This document shows, one piece after another, positions 8,701-17,467 of a stretch of 64,000 nt of DNA. The notes beneath the pieces were generated by a model that was not told the DNA's origin, searched no databases, and saw nothing but the letters and a program-made list of their open reading frames with translations. The first letter of the stretch is position 1. Every line of letters starts with the position of its first letter. The stretch is from NCBI GenBank assembly GCA_013032095.1, contig WQBJ01000005.1, forward strand, positions 169,350 to 233,349, in the 5' to 3' direction. The DNA comes from Ruegeria atlantica. GTDB taxonomy: Bacteria; Pseudomonadota; Alphaproteobacteria; Rhodobacterales; Rhodobacteraceae. A program made the position numbers and the translations under genes.

Positions 8701-11700
8701 ATGACACACAGCCTGCGCACCCATATCGACGGCCAGACCTATGCCGATCAGTCCGAAATCCTGGATCAGCTGACCGCACAGGCGGAGCTTTCAGAATCCG
8801 ACCGCTCTGCGATCTGCGCCGCGGCGGCCCAATTGGTGCGCGACATCAGGTCCAGTACCTCACCCGGCATGATGGAAGTGTTTCTGGCCGTATATGGCCT
8901 CTCAACCGACGAGGGTGTCGCCCTGATGTGCCTAGCCGAGGCACTGCTGCGCGTACCCGACGCCGAAACAATCGATGCGCTGATCGAGGACAAGATCGCA
9001 CCATCGGATTGGGGCAAACATCTGGGCCAGTCCTCGTCCTCTCTGGTCAACGCATCGACCTGGGCACTTATGCTGACCGGCAAGGTTTTGGACGAGGGCA
9101 AAACTTCTCCGGTTAGCGCCCTGCGCGGGGCGATCAAACGGTTGGGAGAGCCGGTGATCAGAACCGCCGTCGGTCGCGCAATGAAGGAAATGGGTCGTCA
9201 GTTCGTTTTGGGCGAAACCATCCAATCCGCCATGGATCGCGCCAGCGGGATGGAGGCAAAGGGATACACCTATTCCTACGACATGCTGGGAGAGGCTGCC
9301 CGCACCGAAGCTGATGCCGCCCGCTATCACCTGTCCTACTCCCGCGCCATTGCGGCGATTGCCGACGCCTGCACCCATGACGATATCCGCGCCAATCCGG
9401 GGATATCCGTGAAGCTCTCGGCCCTGCATCCGCGCTACGAACTGGCCCAGGAACAGCGGGTGATGGATGAGCTTGTCCCCCGTCTGCGCGCGCTGTGCTT
9501 GCTGGCCAAGGCCGCCGGGATGGGCCTGAACGTGGACGCAGAGGAAGCTGACCGCCTGTCTCTGTCTCTGCAGGTGATTGAGGCCGTGATGGCCGAGCCT
9601 GCTCTGGCCGGATGGGACGGCTTCGGAATCGTGGTTCAGGCCTATGGCCCACGCGCCGGCATGGTTCTGGGTACGCTCTATGAGATGGCCGAGCGTCATG
9701 ATCGCAAGCTGATGGTCCGGCTGGTTAAAGGTGCCTATTGGGATACCGAGATCAAGCGCGCTCAGGTCGAAGGTGTGGATGGTTTCCCGGTGTTCACCCG
9801 CAAGGCGGCGACCGACATTTCCTACATCGCCAATGCGCGCAAACTGCTGGGCATGACCGATCGAATCTACCCTCAGTTCGCCACCCACAACGCCCATACG
9901 GTCAGTGCGATCCTGCACATGGCCGACACGCAGCCTTTCGAGTTCCAGCGCCTGCACGGGATGGGTGAGACGCTACATCAGATCGTCAAAGACCAAAGCA
10001 ACACGCGCTGCCGAATCTACGCCCCAGTCGGCGCACATCGCGATCTGCTCGCCTATCTGGTGCGGCGACTGTTGGAGAATGGTGCGAACTCCTCATTCGT
10101 GAACCAGATCGTGGATGAGAATGTACCGCCGGAAGAGGTTGCCTCGGACCCGTTTAACAGCAGTCAAGAGCGCAAGCCCCCAATGCCCACCGGCCCCGAA
10201 CTATTTCAGCCGGAACGACCCAATTCGAAGGGCTTCGACTTGCACCACACGCCGACGCTCGATCGGATCGACGCCGCCCGCGACGCGTTCCGCGCGCATC
10301 ACTGGTATGCTCAGCCGCTGCTGTCGGAGGACGCACACCCTGAGGAGGATCGGCCTGTCATCAACCCAGCGCACCCGCAGGACCGACCCGGAGCGGTTGC
10401 TGCGGCCAGCGCGCGCGATGTTGAACTGGCCCTCGCCTCTGCCAGCCCGTGGCAAGCCCCAGCAGCAGATCGGGCTCAGATTCTGAACAAAGCGGCTGAT
10501 CTCTACGAAGAGCATTTCGGTGAGTTGTTCGCCTTGCTAGCCCGCGAGGCCGGGAAGTCCATCCCCGACGCGGTGGCCGAACTGCGCGAGGCAGTCGATT
10601 TCCTACGCTACTACGCGGCGAACATCCCTCAGGCTGAACCGGCTGGCACTTTCACCTGCATCAGCCCATGGAACTTTCCCTTGGCGATTTTCACCGGCCA
10701 GATTTCGGCCGCTTTGGCCACCGGCAACGCCGTTCTGGCCAAACCTGCGCCACAAACACCACTGATCGCGCACCGCGCTGTGCAACTGCTCCACGAAGCA
10801 GGTGTCCCACGCGAAGTACTGCAACTTCTGCCGGGCGGGCCGTCCGTTGGAGCCGCACTGACGTCGGACCCTCGTGTGTCGGGGGTTGCGTTTACCGGCT
10901 CCACCGCAACAGCGCTGAAAATCCGTTCGGCGATGGCGGAAAGCCTGCAGCCGGGCACGCCTTTGATCGCAGAAACCGGTGGTCTGAACGCGATGGTTGT
11001 GGATAGCACGGCCCTGCCTGAACAGGCCGTACAGTCGATCATCGAAAGCGCATTTCAGTCGGCAGGGCAGCGATGCTCGGCCCTGCGCTGCCTGTATGTC
11101 CAGGAAGATATCGCCGACGATCTGCTGACCATGCTGACCGGTGCGATGGAGGCGCTGCGTGTCGACGACCCGTGGCACTTGGCAACCGATTGCGGCCCCG
11201 TGATTGACGAGGATGCGCGGCAGGGCATAGCAGATCACATAGCTCAGGCCCGCGCCGACGGGCGGGTTCTTAAGGAACTGGCCACACCGCCCGAGGGAAC
11301 CTTTATCGCCCCAACCCTGATCGAAATAACGGGCATCGCAGCACTTGAGCGCGAGGTATTCGGCCCTGTTCTGCATGTAGCCCGTTTCAAGGCTTCCGAG
11401 ATTGATCAGGTCATTGCAGATATCAATTCGACCGGATACGGGCTGACCTTTGGCCTGCACACTCGCATCGACGACCGTGTTCAGCACATCACCGAGGCTG
11501 TCCACGCAGGCAACATCTATGTGAACCGCAACCAGATCGGGGCAATCGTTGGCTCTCAGCCATTTGGTGGTGAAGGTCTGTCGGGCACCGGCCCCAAGGC
11601 GGGTGGCCCCAACTATATGACCCGCTTCTGCACGCCGGACCGGCAAACCAGTCGCGAACAATGGAATAACGCCATGGGCGATCTACCCGCCCCGCAGGGT

Positions 11701-12102
11701 AAGCCCGCCGCTGTCCAGACCCAATCCCTGCCCGGTCCGACCGGCGAGTCCAACCGGCTAAGCGAAATTCCACGCTTGCCGCTGCTGTGCATGGGACCGG
11801 GAGCAGAGACAGCCAAAGCGCAGGTTGAGGCAGTCGAAGCCCTCGGCGGCACCGCGATCCAGGCGACCGGCATGATGGACTTGCACCGGCTGGACAACGT
11901 CACCGAAATCTCGGGCGTGTTGTGGTGGGGGGACGACAACACCGCGCGCGAAATCGAACGTCATCTGGCACGCCGTGATGGACCGATCCTGCCGCTTATC
12001 CCCGGTCGCCCTGACCGCGCACGTGTTCTGGGCGAGCGTCACGTCTGCGTCGACACGACCGCCGCAGGCGGCAATGCCGCCCTGTTGGGAGGTGCGGCGT
12101 AA
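8701..12102 (+). CDS. putA: Bifunctional proline dehydrogenase / delta-1-pyrroline-5-carboxylate dehydrogenase
   Basis: An 1133-residue PutA. The N-terminal half carries the FAD-dependent proline dehydrogenase barrel; the part after about residue 520 is the NAD-dependent aldehyde dehydrogenase, with Glu758 in 'ETGGLNAM' and the nucleophile Cys792 in 'AGQRCSALR'. An extra C-terminal region of about 100 residues follows. It oxidises proline to glutamate via an internally channelled P5C intermediate. There is no N-terminal ribbon-helix-helix DNA-binding domain, so it is not the autorepressor type; control probably comes from the divergent Lrp-type gene. A strong ribosome site (cggagg) and a TATACT -10-like box at 8674-8679 precede it. 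Confidence 0.96.
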   Translation: MTHSLRTHIDGQTYADQSEILDQLTAQAELSESDRSAICAAAAQLVRDIRSSTSPGMMEVFLAVYGLSTDEGVALMCLAEALLRVPDAETIDALIEDKIAPSDWGKHLGQSSSSLVNASTWALMLTGKVLDEGKTSPVSALRGAIKRLGEPVIRTAVGRAMKEMGRQFVLGETIQSAMDRASGMEAKGYTYSYDMLGEAARTEADAARYHLSYSRAIAAIADACTHDDIRANPGISVKLSALHPRYELAQEQRVMDELVPRLRALCLLAKAAGMGLNVDAEEADRLSLSLQVIEAVMAEPALAGWDGFGIVVQAYGPRAGMVLGTLYEMAERHDRKLMVRLVKGAYWDTEIKRAQVEGVDGFPVFTRKAATDISYIANARKLLGMTDRIYPQFATHNAHTVSAILHMADTQPFEFQRLHGMGETLHQIVKDQSNTRCRIYAPVGAHRDLLAYLVRRLLENGANSSFVNQIVDENVPPEEVASDPFNSSQERKPPMPTGPELFQPERPNSKGFDLHHTPTLDRIDAARDAFRAHHWYAQPLLSEDAHPEEDRPVINPAHPQDRPGAVAAASARDVELALASASPWQAPAADRAQILNKAADLYEEHFGELFALLAREAGKSIPDAVAELREAVDFLRYYAANIPQAEPAGTFTCISPWNFPLAIFTGQISAALATGNAVLAKPAPQTPLIAHRAVQLLHEAGVPREVLQLLPGGPSVGAALTSDPRVSGVAFTGSTATALKIRSAMAESLQPGTPLIAETGGLNAMVVDSTALPEQAVQSIIESAFQSAGQRCSALRCLYVQEDIADDLLTMLTGAMEALRVDDPWHLATDCGPVIDEDARQGIADHIAQARADGRVLKELATPPEGTFIAPTLIEITGIAALEREVFGPVLHVARFKASEIDQVIADINSTGYGLTFGLHTRIDDRVQHITEAVHAGNIYVNRNQIGAIVGSQPFGGEGLSGTGPKAGGPNYMTRFCTPDRQTSREQWNNAMGDLPAPQGKPAAVQTQSLPGPTGESNRLSEIPRLPLLCMGPGAETAKAQVEAVEALGGTAIQATGMMDLHRLDNVTEISGVLWWGDDNTAREIERHLARRDGPILPLIPGRPDRARVLGERHVCVDTTAAGGNAALLGGAA

Positions 12103-12111
12103 GCGGACCTT

Positions 12112-12139
12112 GACGCTGGGCTGGGAAAAGCCCAGCGTC
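12112..12139 (+). promoter_or_regulatory. Strong hairpin between putA and the rhomboid start codon
   Basis: A perfect 11-bp stem (12112-12122 with 12129-12139) and a 6-nt loop, lying 9 bp after the putA stop. No T run follows, so it is a poor classical terminator. Its 3' arm ends 5 nt before the rhomboid ATG, exactly where a ribosome site should be. It may end or stabilise the putA message, or limit translation of the next gene. Confidence 0.5.
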
Positions 12140-12144
12140 GCCAC

Positions 12145-12888
12145 ATGTTTCCGATCCGTGACCACAACCCCTCGGGGCGTACCCCTTATGTCGTCTATCT
12201 GCTGATGACGGCCAATATCCTGATTTTCCTCAGCTATGTAGGGGTCATGAGCAACGACCGGCTGATCAGCCAGTTGTACTTCGACTACGCCGTCATTCCT
12301 GCCCGGATCACCGATGGGTTTGCGTTCGAAACCCTTGTGACTTCAATGTTTCTGCATGGCGGATGGATGCATCTGGCGGGAAACATGCTGTTTCTGTGGA
12401 TCTTCGGAGATAACCTTGAAGATGAAATGGGCCATCTGCCCTTCCTGCTGTTCTATCTTCTCGCCGGCATCGGCGCGGGCCTGATCCACGTTGCCACCGC
12501 GCCGGAGTCTGTGGTGCCAACCATTGGTGCCTCTGGTGCAATCGCCGGAGTAATGGGTGGCTATCTGCTGTTGTTCCCCAAAGCCCGCGTGGACGTCCTG
12601 CTGATCCTGATCGTATATTTCCGGATCTTCACCATACCGGCTTTCATCATGCTGGGGCTCTGGCTGGGTCTTCAATTCATCGGCAGCCTCGCCAGTAACC
12701 CGGATGAGGGTGGCGTGGCCTATTGGGCACATACCGGCGGCTTCATCGTCGGCCTTATCCTGTGCATCCCGCTTTGGCTAAAACGCGGCGGGCCTGGGTA
12801 TTGGAACCGCACTCACGGCCACCCTCCCCATCCGGAACACAAATACAAGCTGTCACAATCTCGCATTCCCCGAGTTCCGCGCCGGTAG
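12145..12888 (+). CDS. Rhomboid family intramembrane serine protease
   Basis: A 247-residue polytopic membrane protein with about six transmembrane helices. The catalytic Ser130 lies in GASGAIAG and the His196 partner in 'AHTGGF'; the 'HGGWMHLAGNM' segment near residue 71 is the conserved TM2 histidine region. It cleaves membrane-embedded substrates; no substrate can be inferred. The start MFPIRDHNPSGRTP is the usual N-terminus of this family, so the start is likely right even though no Shine-Dalgarno is visible: the upstream bases are part of a strong hairpin. It may be read through from putA. Confidence 0.92.
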   Translation: MFPIRDHNPSGRTPYVVYLLMTANILIFLSYVGVMSNDRLISQLYFDYAVIPARITDGFAFETLVTSMFLHGGWMHLAGNMLFLWIFGDNLEDEMGHLPFLLFYLLAGIGAGLIHVATAPESVVPTIGASGAIAGVMGGYLLLFPKARVDVLLILIVYFRIFTIPAFIMLGLWLGLQFIGSLASNPDEGGVAYWAHTGGFIVGLILCIPLWLKRGGPGYWNRTHGHPPHPEHKYKLSQSRIPRVPRR

Positions 12889-13001
12889 GTTTTAATCTTC
12901 CGACCTGTCCGGGAAACGCCCCCCGCTAAGGCGCATGCTCTCTTGTGCAACGTCTGGTGGGTGAAGCCCGTCTCGCAGACCACGCAGCTCTCTGAACAAA
13001 A

Positions 13002-13023
13002 AAGCGCGCCTCAATCGGCGCGC
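13002..13023 (-). terminator. Intrinsic terminator downstream of suhB
   Basis: GCGCGCC at 13004-13010 pairs with GGCGCGC at 13017-13023 around a 6-nt loop. On the minus strand it is followed by a T run (A6 at 12998-13003). It terminates the minus-strand suhB transcript. The remaining gap 12889-12997 shows no gene or clear terminator for the rhomboid gene. Confidence 0.8.
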
Positions 13024-13049
13024 GCTTGCTCAATGGGTATACCGGTTTC

Positions 13050-13835
13050 TCAACCTCGGATCACCTTGGCGAACTGATCAAAGATCGGCTCGTTCGAACA
13101 GATCACCTCACCATCTTCCAGTACGCTGCCTTCGGGGTTCAACGCTTGAACGAAGCCACCAGCCTCTTTCACGATGATAATACCCGCAGCCAGGTCCCAA
13201 GCATTCAAGCGACGTTCCCAGAACCCTTCGTAACGGCCAGCAGCCACGTAGGCCATGTCCAGCGCCGCGGCGCCCCAGCGGCGCACTCCGGCACAAACGG
13301 GCATCAGACGCGCGAGGTCCTGCAGAGTTGCGGGCAGGTCCGAACGGCCACCAAACGGCAGGCCGGTCGAGAAGATCGACTCGATCATACGGTGACGGCC
13401 CGAGACACGGATCCGGGTGTCGTTCATCCAAGCGCCCTCGCCTTTTTCGGCGAAGAACATCTCATCCTTGGCGGCGTCATAGATCACACCGGCCACGATC
13501 TTGCCCTTGTGTTCCAAAGCAATCGACACAGCCCAGTGCGGCAGGCCGTGCAGGAAGTTCGTAGTACCGTCCAGCGGGTCAACAATCCAGCGGCGGGTCG
13601 GGTCTTCGCCGTCCACAGCGCCACCCTCTTCGGCCAGCCAGCCATAGGTCGGACGCGCGCCCAGCAGTTCCTCTTTCAGGATGGCCTCGGCGGCAATATC
13701 GGCCTTGGAGACAAAATCACCCGCGCCTTTCATCGACACCTGAAGGTTCTCGACTTCACGAAAATCCTTGACCAAAGAACGCCCCGCTTTGCGCGCGGCT
13801 TTGATCATGATGTTGAGGTTTGCACTGCCAACCAT
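13050..13835 (-). CDS. suhB: Inositol-1-monophosphatase family protein (SuhB-like)
   Basis: A 261-residue Mg2+-dependent phosphatase. The metal-site residues are visible: Glu70 in 'LAEEGG', and Asp86 and Asp89 in 'WIVDPLDGTTNF', plus the C-terminal 'AWDLAAGIIIVKEAGG'. It hydrolyses inositol monophosphate or related sugar phosphates; in enterobacteria SuhB also takes part in rRNA antitermination, which is not demonstrable here. The start is supported by an AGGAG site. Its promoter probably lies at 13867-13895 and it is terminated at 13002-13023. Confidence 0.93.
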   Translation of the reverse strand: MVGSANLNIMIKAARKAGRSLVKDFREVENLQVSMKGAGDFVSKADIAAEAILKEELLGARPTYGWLAEEGGAVDGEDPTRRWIVDPLDGTTNFLHGLPHWAVSIALEHKGKIVAGVIYDAAKDEMFFAEKGEGAWMNDTRIRVSGRHRMIESIFSTGLPFGGRSDLPATLQDLARLMPVCAGVRRWGAAALDMAYVAAGRYEGFWERRLNAWDLAAGIIIVKEAGGFVQALNPEGSVLEDGEVICSNEPIFDQFAKVIRG

Positions 13836-13866
13836 TGTCCAAAGGCTCCTGTTCGGTCAAACCGCG

Positions 13867-13895
13867 CGTATACTGGGGCAATGCGCCCTTGCCAA
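13867..13895 (-). promoter_or_regulatory. Candidate sigma-70 type promoter of suhB
   Basis: On the minus strand TTGGCA and TATACG are separated by exactly 17 bp, 32 bp upstream of the suhB start codon. Two good hexamers and ideal spacing support it, but there is no experimental evidence. Confidence 0.45.
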
Positions 13896-13931
13896 GAGGG
13901 ATGATGTGCATAGCGGACCCGCGATTTGCGC

Positions 13932-14837
13932 TTATCGCTCTTGCAGCTTGCGCGCCTCGGCTCCGGCCAGTTGGATCAGCTCTTGCACATAGGGTTTTTC
14001 AAGGTCCTCGGTCCGCACCGCCGCGTAAAGCGTGCGGGTGATCCCGTCCTTGGTCAGCGGGCGGGTGACATAGTCCGAGTTGTACTTTACCTCGCGCACC
14101 ACCCAGTCAGGCAGCGCAGCGACGCCACGGTTCGAGGCCACCAGCAGCAGGATCACGGCGGTCAGTTCGACTTGTCGGATTGTGGCGGGTTCGACCCGCG
14201 CCGGAATCAGCAACTGACTGAAGATATCCAGCCGCGTACGTTCGACCGGATAGGTAATCAGGGTCTGGCCCCGGAAATCCTCGGCCTCGATGAACTCTTT
14301 CTGCGCCAGCGGGTGCGACGAGGCCGCAACGAAAACCGCATCATAGTCGAACAATTCGATAAACTCGACGCCCGGCAGATCCTCGGGGTCGGAAGACACC
14401 ACCAGATCAACCTCTTCTTTTTGCAACGCAGGCAGCGCGTCAAACGCAAGACCCGGACGAATGTCTACGTCCACATCGGCCCAGGACTTGCGGAAAGACT
14501 CCAGCACTGGAAACAACCATTCGAAACAGGCGTGGCATTCAATAGCGATGTGCATCCGACCGGTGCGCCCGTCACGCAGAGATGAGAATTCTTGCTGCGT
14601 CGCTTCGACTTGCGGTAAAATCTGTTCGGCCAGTCGCAATAGGCGCAGACCCGCCGCTGACAGCTTCATTGGCTTGGAGCGGCGCAGGAACAGCTCAACC
14701 CCGGCCTGGTCCTCCAGCCCCTTGATCTGATGGCTCAGCGCCGATTGGGTTATGTTCAATTGATCCGCCGCACGGGCCAGACCTCCACATTCATGGATAG
14801 CCTTGATTGTACGCAGATGCCGGAATTCGATGTGCAT
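13932..14837 (-). CDS. metR: LysR family transcriptional regulator, MetR-like
   Basis: A LysR-type regulator of about 301 residues. The N-terminal winged helix-turn-helix reads 'GGLARAADQLNITQSALSHQIKGLED'. The effector domain begins with 'IAIECHACFEWLFPVL', which strongly resembles MetR, the homocysteine-responsive regulator of methionine synthesis. It is divergent from metF, fitting that role. Two ATGs are possible (14852 or 14837); I take the second because MetR proteins begin close to the 'EFRHLRTI' segment. Neither has a strong ribosome site. Confidence 0.85.
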   Translation of the reverse strand: MHIEFRHLRTIKAIHECGGLARAADQLNITQSALSHQIKGLEDQAGVELFLRRSKPMKLSAAGLRLLRLAEQILPQVEATQQEFSSLRDGRTGRMHIAIECHACFEWLFPVLESFRKSWADVDVDIRPGLAFDALPALQKEEVDLVVSSDPEDLPGVEFIELFDYDAVFVAASSHPLAQKEFIEAEDFRGQTLITYPVERTRLDIFSQLLIPARVEPATIRQVELTAVILLLVASNRGVAALPDWVVREVKYNSDYVTRPLTKDGITRTLYAAVRTEDLEKPYVQELIQLAGAEARKLQER

Positions 14838-14846
14838 TGTAGCGTG

Positions 14847-14882
14847 ACTCATGTTGTTCTTGAGTAATATGAGTTTGTCTCA
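14847..14882. promoter_or_regulatory. Candidate MetR operator in the metR-metF divergent region
   Basis: Two inverted repeats lie close together: ACTCA (14847-14851) with TGAGT (14861-14865), and TGAG-TTTGT-CTCA at 14870-14882. The second has the 4-5-4 layout of known MetR sites (TGAA-N5-TTCA), with G/C in place of A/T at the inner position. It sits 49 bp before the metF start. The assignment is inferred from position and symmetry. Confidence 0.5.
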
Positions 14883-14931
14883 CAATGCGCAAACTGGCAC
14901 AAGGGCCACAGATTGGACCTGTGAGGCTGAC

Positions 14932-15798
14932 ATGACGACACCAGAAATTTCATTCGAGTTTTTCCCGCCGCAAACGCTCGAGGCCTCATTCCGGCTGTGG
15001 GATACGGTTCAGACACTGGCCCCGCTGGAGCCACGTTTCGTTTCGGTCACCTATGGCGCCGGTGGCACCACACGCGAGTTGACCCGCGATGCCGTGTCCA
15101 CCCTACATAAATCATCCGGCCTGCCGGTGGCGGCTCATCTGACCTGCGTTGATGCCTCACGTCAGGAAACGCTTGAGATCGCAGATACTTTTGCCCGCGC
15201 TGGCGTCCAAAACATTGTCGCCCTACGTGGCGACCCGCCGAAAGGTCAGGATCGCTTTGTGCCGCACCCCGACGGTTTCAACAATTCGGTCGAACTGATC
15301 GAAGCGCTGGCCGAGACCGAAATGTTCAGCATTCGCGTCGGCGCCTATCCCGACAAGCACCCTGAGGCGCAGGACTTTTCAAAAGACATCGACTGGCTGA
15401 AGGCCAAGTTGGATGCCGGTGCGGACGAAGCTCTGACCCAGTTCTTCTTCGAGGCCGAGACCTTTTTCCGCTTCCGCGACGCCTGTGAAAAGGCCGGGAT
15501 CGACAAGCCAATCGTTCCGGGCATCTTGCCGATCGAGAATTGGAAAGGCGCGCGCAACTTTGCCCGTCGCTGCGGCACGCATATTCCGGACTGGATCGAA
15601 CAGGCCTTTGAAAAAGCGATTCGCGATGACCGTGAAGATTTGCTGGCCACCGCATTGTGCACCGAACTGTGCTCGGATCTGATCGAAGGCGGTGTGGACA
15701 AGCTACATTTCTACACCCTGAACCGGCCAGAACTGACGCGTGATGTGTGTTTTGCTTTGGGCATTACGCCAAGAACCACACTGCAGAACGTCGCCTGA
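14932..15798 (+). CDS. metF: 5,10-methylenetetrahydrofolate reductase
   Basis: A 288-residue TIM-barrel flavoprotein. The family signatures 'SFEFFPPQT' at the start (with the catalytic Glu), 'FVSVTYGAGG', 'HLTCVD' and 'ALRGDPPKG' are all present. It reduces methylene-THF to methyl-THF, the methyl donor for methionine synthase. The start at 14932 is chosen because the protein then begins just before the conserved 'EISFEFFPP'; the longer frame adds 27 residues across the MetR operator. It is followed by a good terminator. Confidence 0.95.
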   Translation: MTTPEISFEFFPPQTLEASFRLWDTVQTLAPLEPRFVSVTYGAGGTTRELTRDAVSTLHKSSGLPVAAHLTCVDASRQETLEIADTFARAGVQNIVALRGDPPKGQDRFVPHPDGFNNSVELIEALAETEMFSIRVGAYPDKHPEAQDFSKDIDWLKAKLDAGADEALTQFFFEAETFFRFRDACEKAGIDKPIVPGILPIENWKGARNFARRCGTHIPDWIEQAFEKAIRDDREDLLATALCTELCSDLIEGGVDKLHFYTLNRPELTRDVCFALGITPRTTLQNVA

Positions 15799-15820
15799 TC
15801 TGTCCCTTAGCGTTCCAAAA

Positions 15821-15855
15821 GGCTCCGACCCTGCACAGGGTTGGGGCCTTTTTTT
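15821..15855 (+). terminator. Intrinsic terminator after metF
   Basis: A 13-bp stem with G-T pairs (15821-15833 with 15836-15848) followed directly by seven T residues. It lies 22 bp after the metF stop. The gap to the next gene (15856-16010) has an isolated TTGACA at 15953-15958 but no convincing -10 box. Confidence 0.85.
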
Positions 15856-16010
15856 GCTTTTACCAACCGTTGGCGGGCAAAGGCAGACCGTGAACAATAC
15901 TTCAAATCCTCCGGAAACTGTCCCTAAAGAGGCAATAGAATTTCGCTAAAGTTTGACAAACTCGTGAACTGCACCACACTAACGTTGTTGTTTTTGTTTA
16001 ACGAGTTGTT

Positions 16011-16670
16011 GTGGGTATGGAGCCTGTCGAAAAAATCAATGCGCGTGCCGACGCGTTGGGGGCACTGGGATTGGACCAAAGTGCCGGGTCTGATGAAATC
16101 CGCGACGCGTGGCGACATATCGCCTTTCACGCACATCCAGACCACACCAACGGCGATTGCACCATGTTTGCCCGAGCCAAAGAAGCCTATGATTTTCTGC
16201 GCCGTGAAGGACTAACGACAAAAGGCAAAGCCAGCGGCCAACCACGGCGCCCGAAGCTGCGCAAACGCGTGATTGAACTGGACACCGCGGATATCGAGGC
16301 CTGTCGGGTACTTTTGAACACAGCGCTGGCGCATAACCCGGATGAGAGCAGCTCGCAGTCTGAGACACAAAGCACGGCTGACGCGGACCACATACCCGAA
16401 GCCGTTGGCTTCTACGGCCGCAATCTGACTTTTTTCGTTTCAACGTCTGTTCAAGAAGGAGCCAACCGCGTGGCGCTTCCGACTTCGTTTCTGGCCTCGG
16501 CCCGGCGATTGGAAACGGAAGTGTTGAGTTTCCAATCCCAAGAGACCGGCGGTGGTGAGGTCGTTGTTCCGGAAATGATCACGGCACGCAAGTTTCCCGG
16601 TGCCAAAAGCGTTCGCATCAAGTTCGAAGCGGATCAGCAGATGCGGGATGAATTCTGGCTAGCAGTCTAG
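16011..16670 (+). CDS. J-domain (DnaJ-like) protein with an unrecognised C-terminal region
   Basis: A 219-residue protein starting with GTG at 16011 or ATG at 16017. Residues 1-65 form a J-domain-like unit: the HPD tripeptide that activates Hsp70 is at residues 42-44, followed by the helix 'FARAKEAYDFLRR'. Residues 70-100 are basic then polar linker. The C-terminal 85 residues look like a compact beta-rich domain ('GRNLTFFVS', 'ANRVALPTSFLASARRLE') that I cannot assign. It probably recruits DnaK to a specific client or site. It stands alone, convergent with the YHS protein, and is followed by a hairpin. Confidence 0.75.
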   Translation: MGMEPVEKINARADALGALGLDQSAGSDEIRDAWRHIAFHAHPDHTNGDCTMFARAKEAYDFLRREGLTTKGKASGQPRRPKLRKRVIELDTADIEACRVLLNTALAHNPDESSSQSETQSTADADHIPEAVGFYGRNLTFFVSTSVQEGANRVALPTSFLASARRLETEVLSFQSQETGGGEVVVPEMITARKFPGAKSVRIKFEADQQMRDEFWLAV

Positions 16671-16673
16671 CAA

Positions 16674-16698
16674 AACCCGGCCTCGTGATGGCCGGGTT
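16674..16698. terminator. Hairpin between the J-domain and YHS genes
   Basis: A perfect 9-bp stem (AACCCGGCC at 16674-16682 with GGCCGGGTT at 16690-16698) and a 7-nt loop in a 48-bp convergent gap. T-rich bases follow on the plus side. It probably serves both genes. Confidence 0.7.
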
Positions 16699-16718
16699 AA
16701 TTCTTTGTCAGTGGTGGC

Positions 16719-17237
16719 TTAGTTTGCGACCGGGCCCTCAGAAGTGAACTTCGGAATAACGCTGGTCGATGCACCGTCGGATTCGATTCCGGGCCAGTTA
16801 CCTTCGGCTAGGTTGATGTTGCCGGGGACGTCTTCTTCCCAAAAGCCCACAACCACGTCGGTGATGTTCAGGTACAAAGTATCATCAACAATCCGCCACA
16901 GGTTCGGGTTCGCCGGGACCTTACCGCCGCGCGACACGCCATAAGCGCAGTGCCCGTCATAGGCCGGAGCGTAGTAGGCCGGGTTTTCCAGGAATTTGTC
17001 GCGGTTCTCTTCAGTCGAAAACGCCCAGGTCGCGCCGTTGTATTCTGCGGTGATGTCCGCACGACCGCGCACAGCTTCGGGTTGGGACTGCCCAACCGGT
17101 ACTTGATCCAGACTGCGATACGCAACAACGTCATATCCCGACACGGCATAACCGGTACCGTCAACATACTGATCTCCAGCGAAAGCTGGCAGGGCAAGGG
17201 TCAGGGCTGTCGCGAAAGTCAGGGCAAAGCGTTTCAT
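16719..17237 (-). CDS. Exported YHS-domain protein
   Basis: A 172-residue protein with a signal peptide cleaved near residue 20 (AFA|GD). Its YHS-type core reads 'GYDVVAYRSLDQ' followed by 'FSTEENRDKFLENPAYYAPAYDGHCAYGVSRG'. YHS domains are small cysteine-containing modules often linked to metal transport or metal sensing; here a single conserved Cys sits in 'GHCAYG'. A C-terminal part of about 60 residues, with Trp-rich segments, is typical of the exported roseobacterial versions. The start is set at the signal peptide rather than the longer upstream frame. The exact function is unknown. Confidence 0.8.
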   Translation of the reverse strand: MKRFALTFATALTLALPAFAGDQYVDGTGYAVSGYDVVAYRSLDQVPVGQSQPEAVRGRADITAEYNGATWAFSTEENRDKFLENPAYYAPAYDGHCAYGVSRGGKVPANPNLWRIVDDTLYLNITDVVVGFWEEDVPGNINLAEGNWPGIESDGASTSVIPKFTSEGPVAN

Positions 17238-17467
17238 GTGGTCAATCCTTTTGTCCTCGGGTTTGGCGCTCGCTGAAAGAATAGGTATTTCGGTTGTTTT
17301 GGGCAGTCCCGCTCGCGCCGCTGTGACCGCGAATGAAGAAACGTGAGAGGTTCGAACCCAAATGTTACAAAACTGCCCTGACGTTCGGGGTTGGAACCGG
17401 AGCTTTGCAACATTAGCTCTTGTGGCGAACGGACAATTCACCCGAACTCTGCGGAGAAAGACGCTAA

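Noticed and set aside
10603..11661. 352-codon frame antisense to putA
   Set aside because: It lies within the P5CDH domain of putA, which is fully supported on the plus strand.
13026..13904. 292-codon frame antisense to suhB
   Set aside because: It lies entirely across the suhB gene on the opposite strand, and is a GC-skew shadow with no start signal.
17340..17400. tRNA-like 'ggttcgaaccc' T-loop sequence
   Set aside because: No acceptor stem or anticodon arm can be drawn around it; no tRNA was found in the window.
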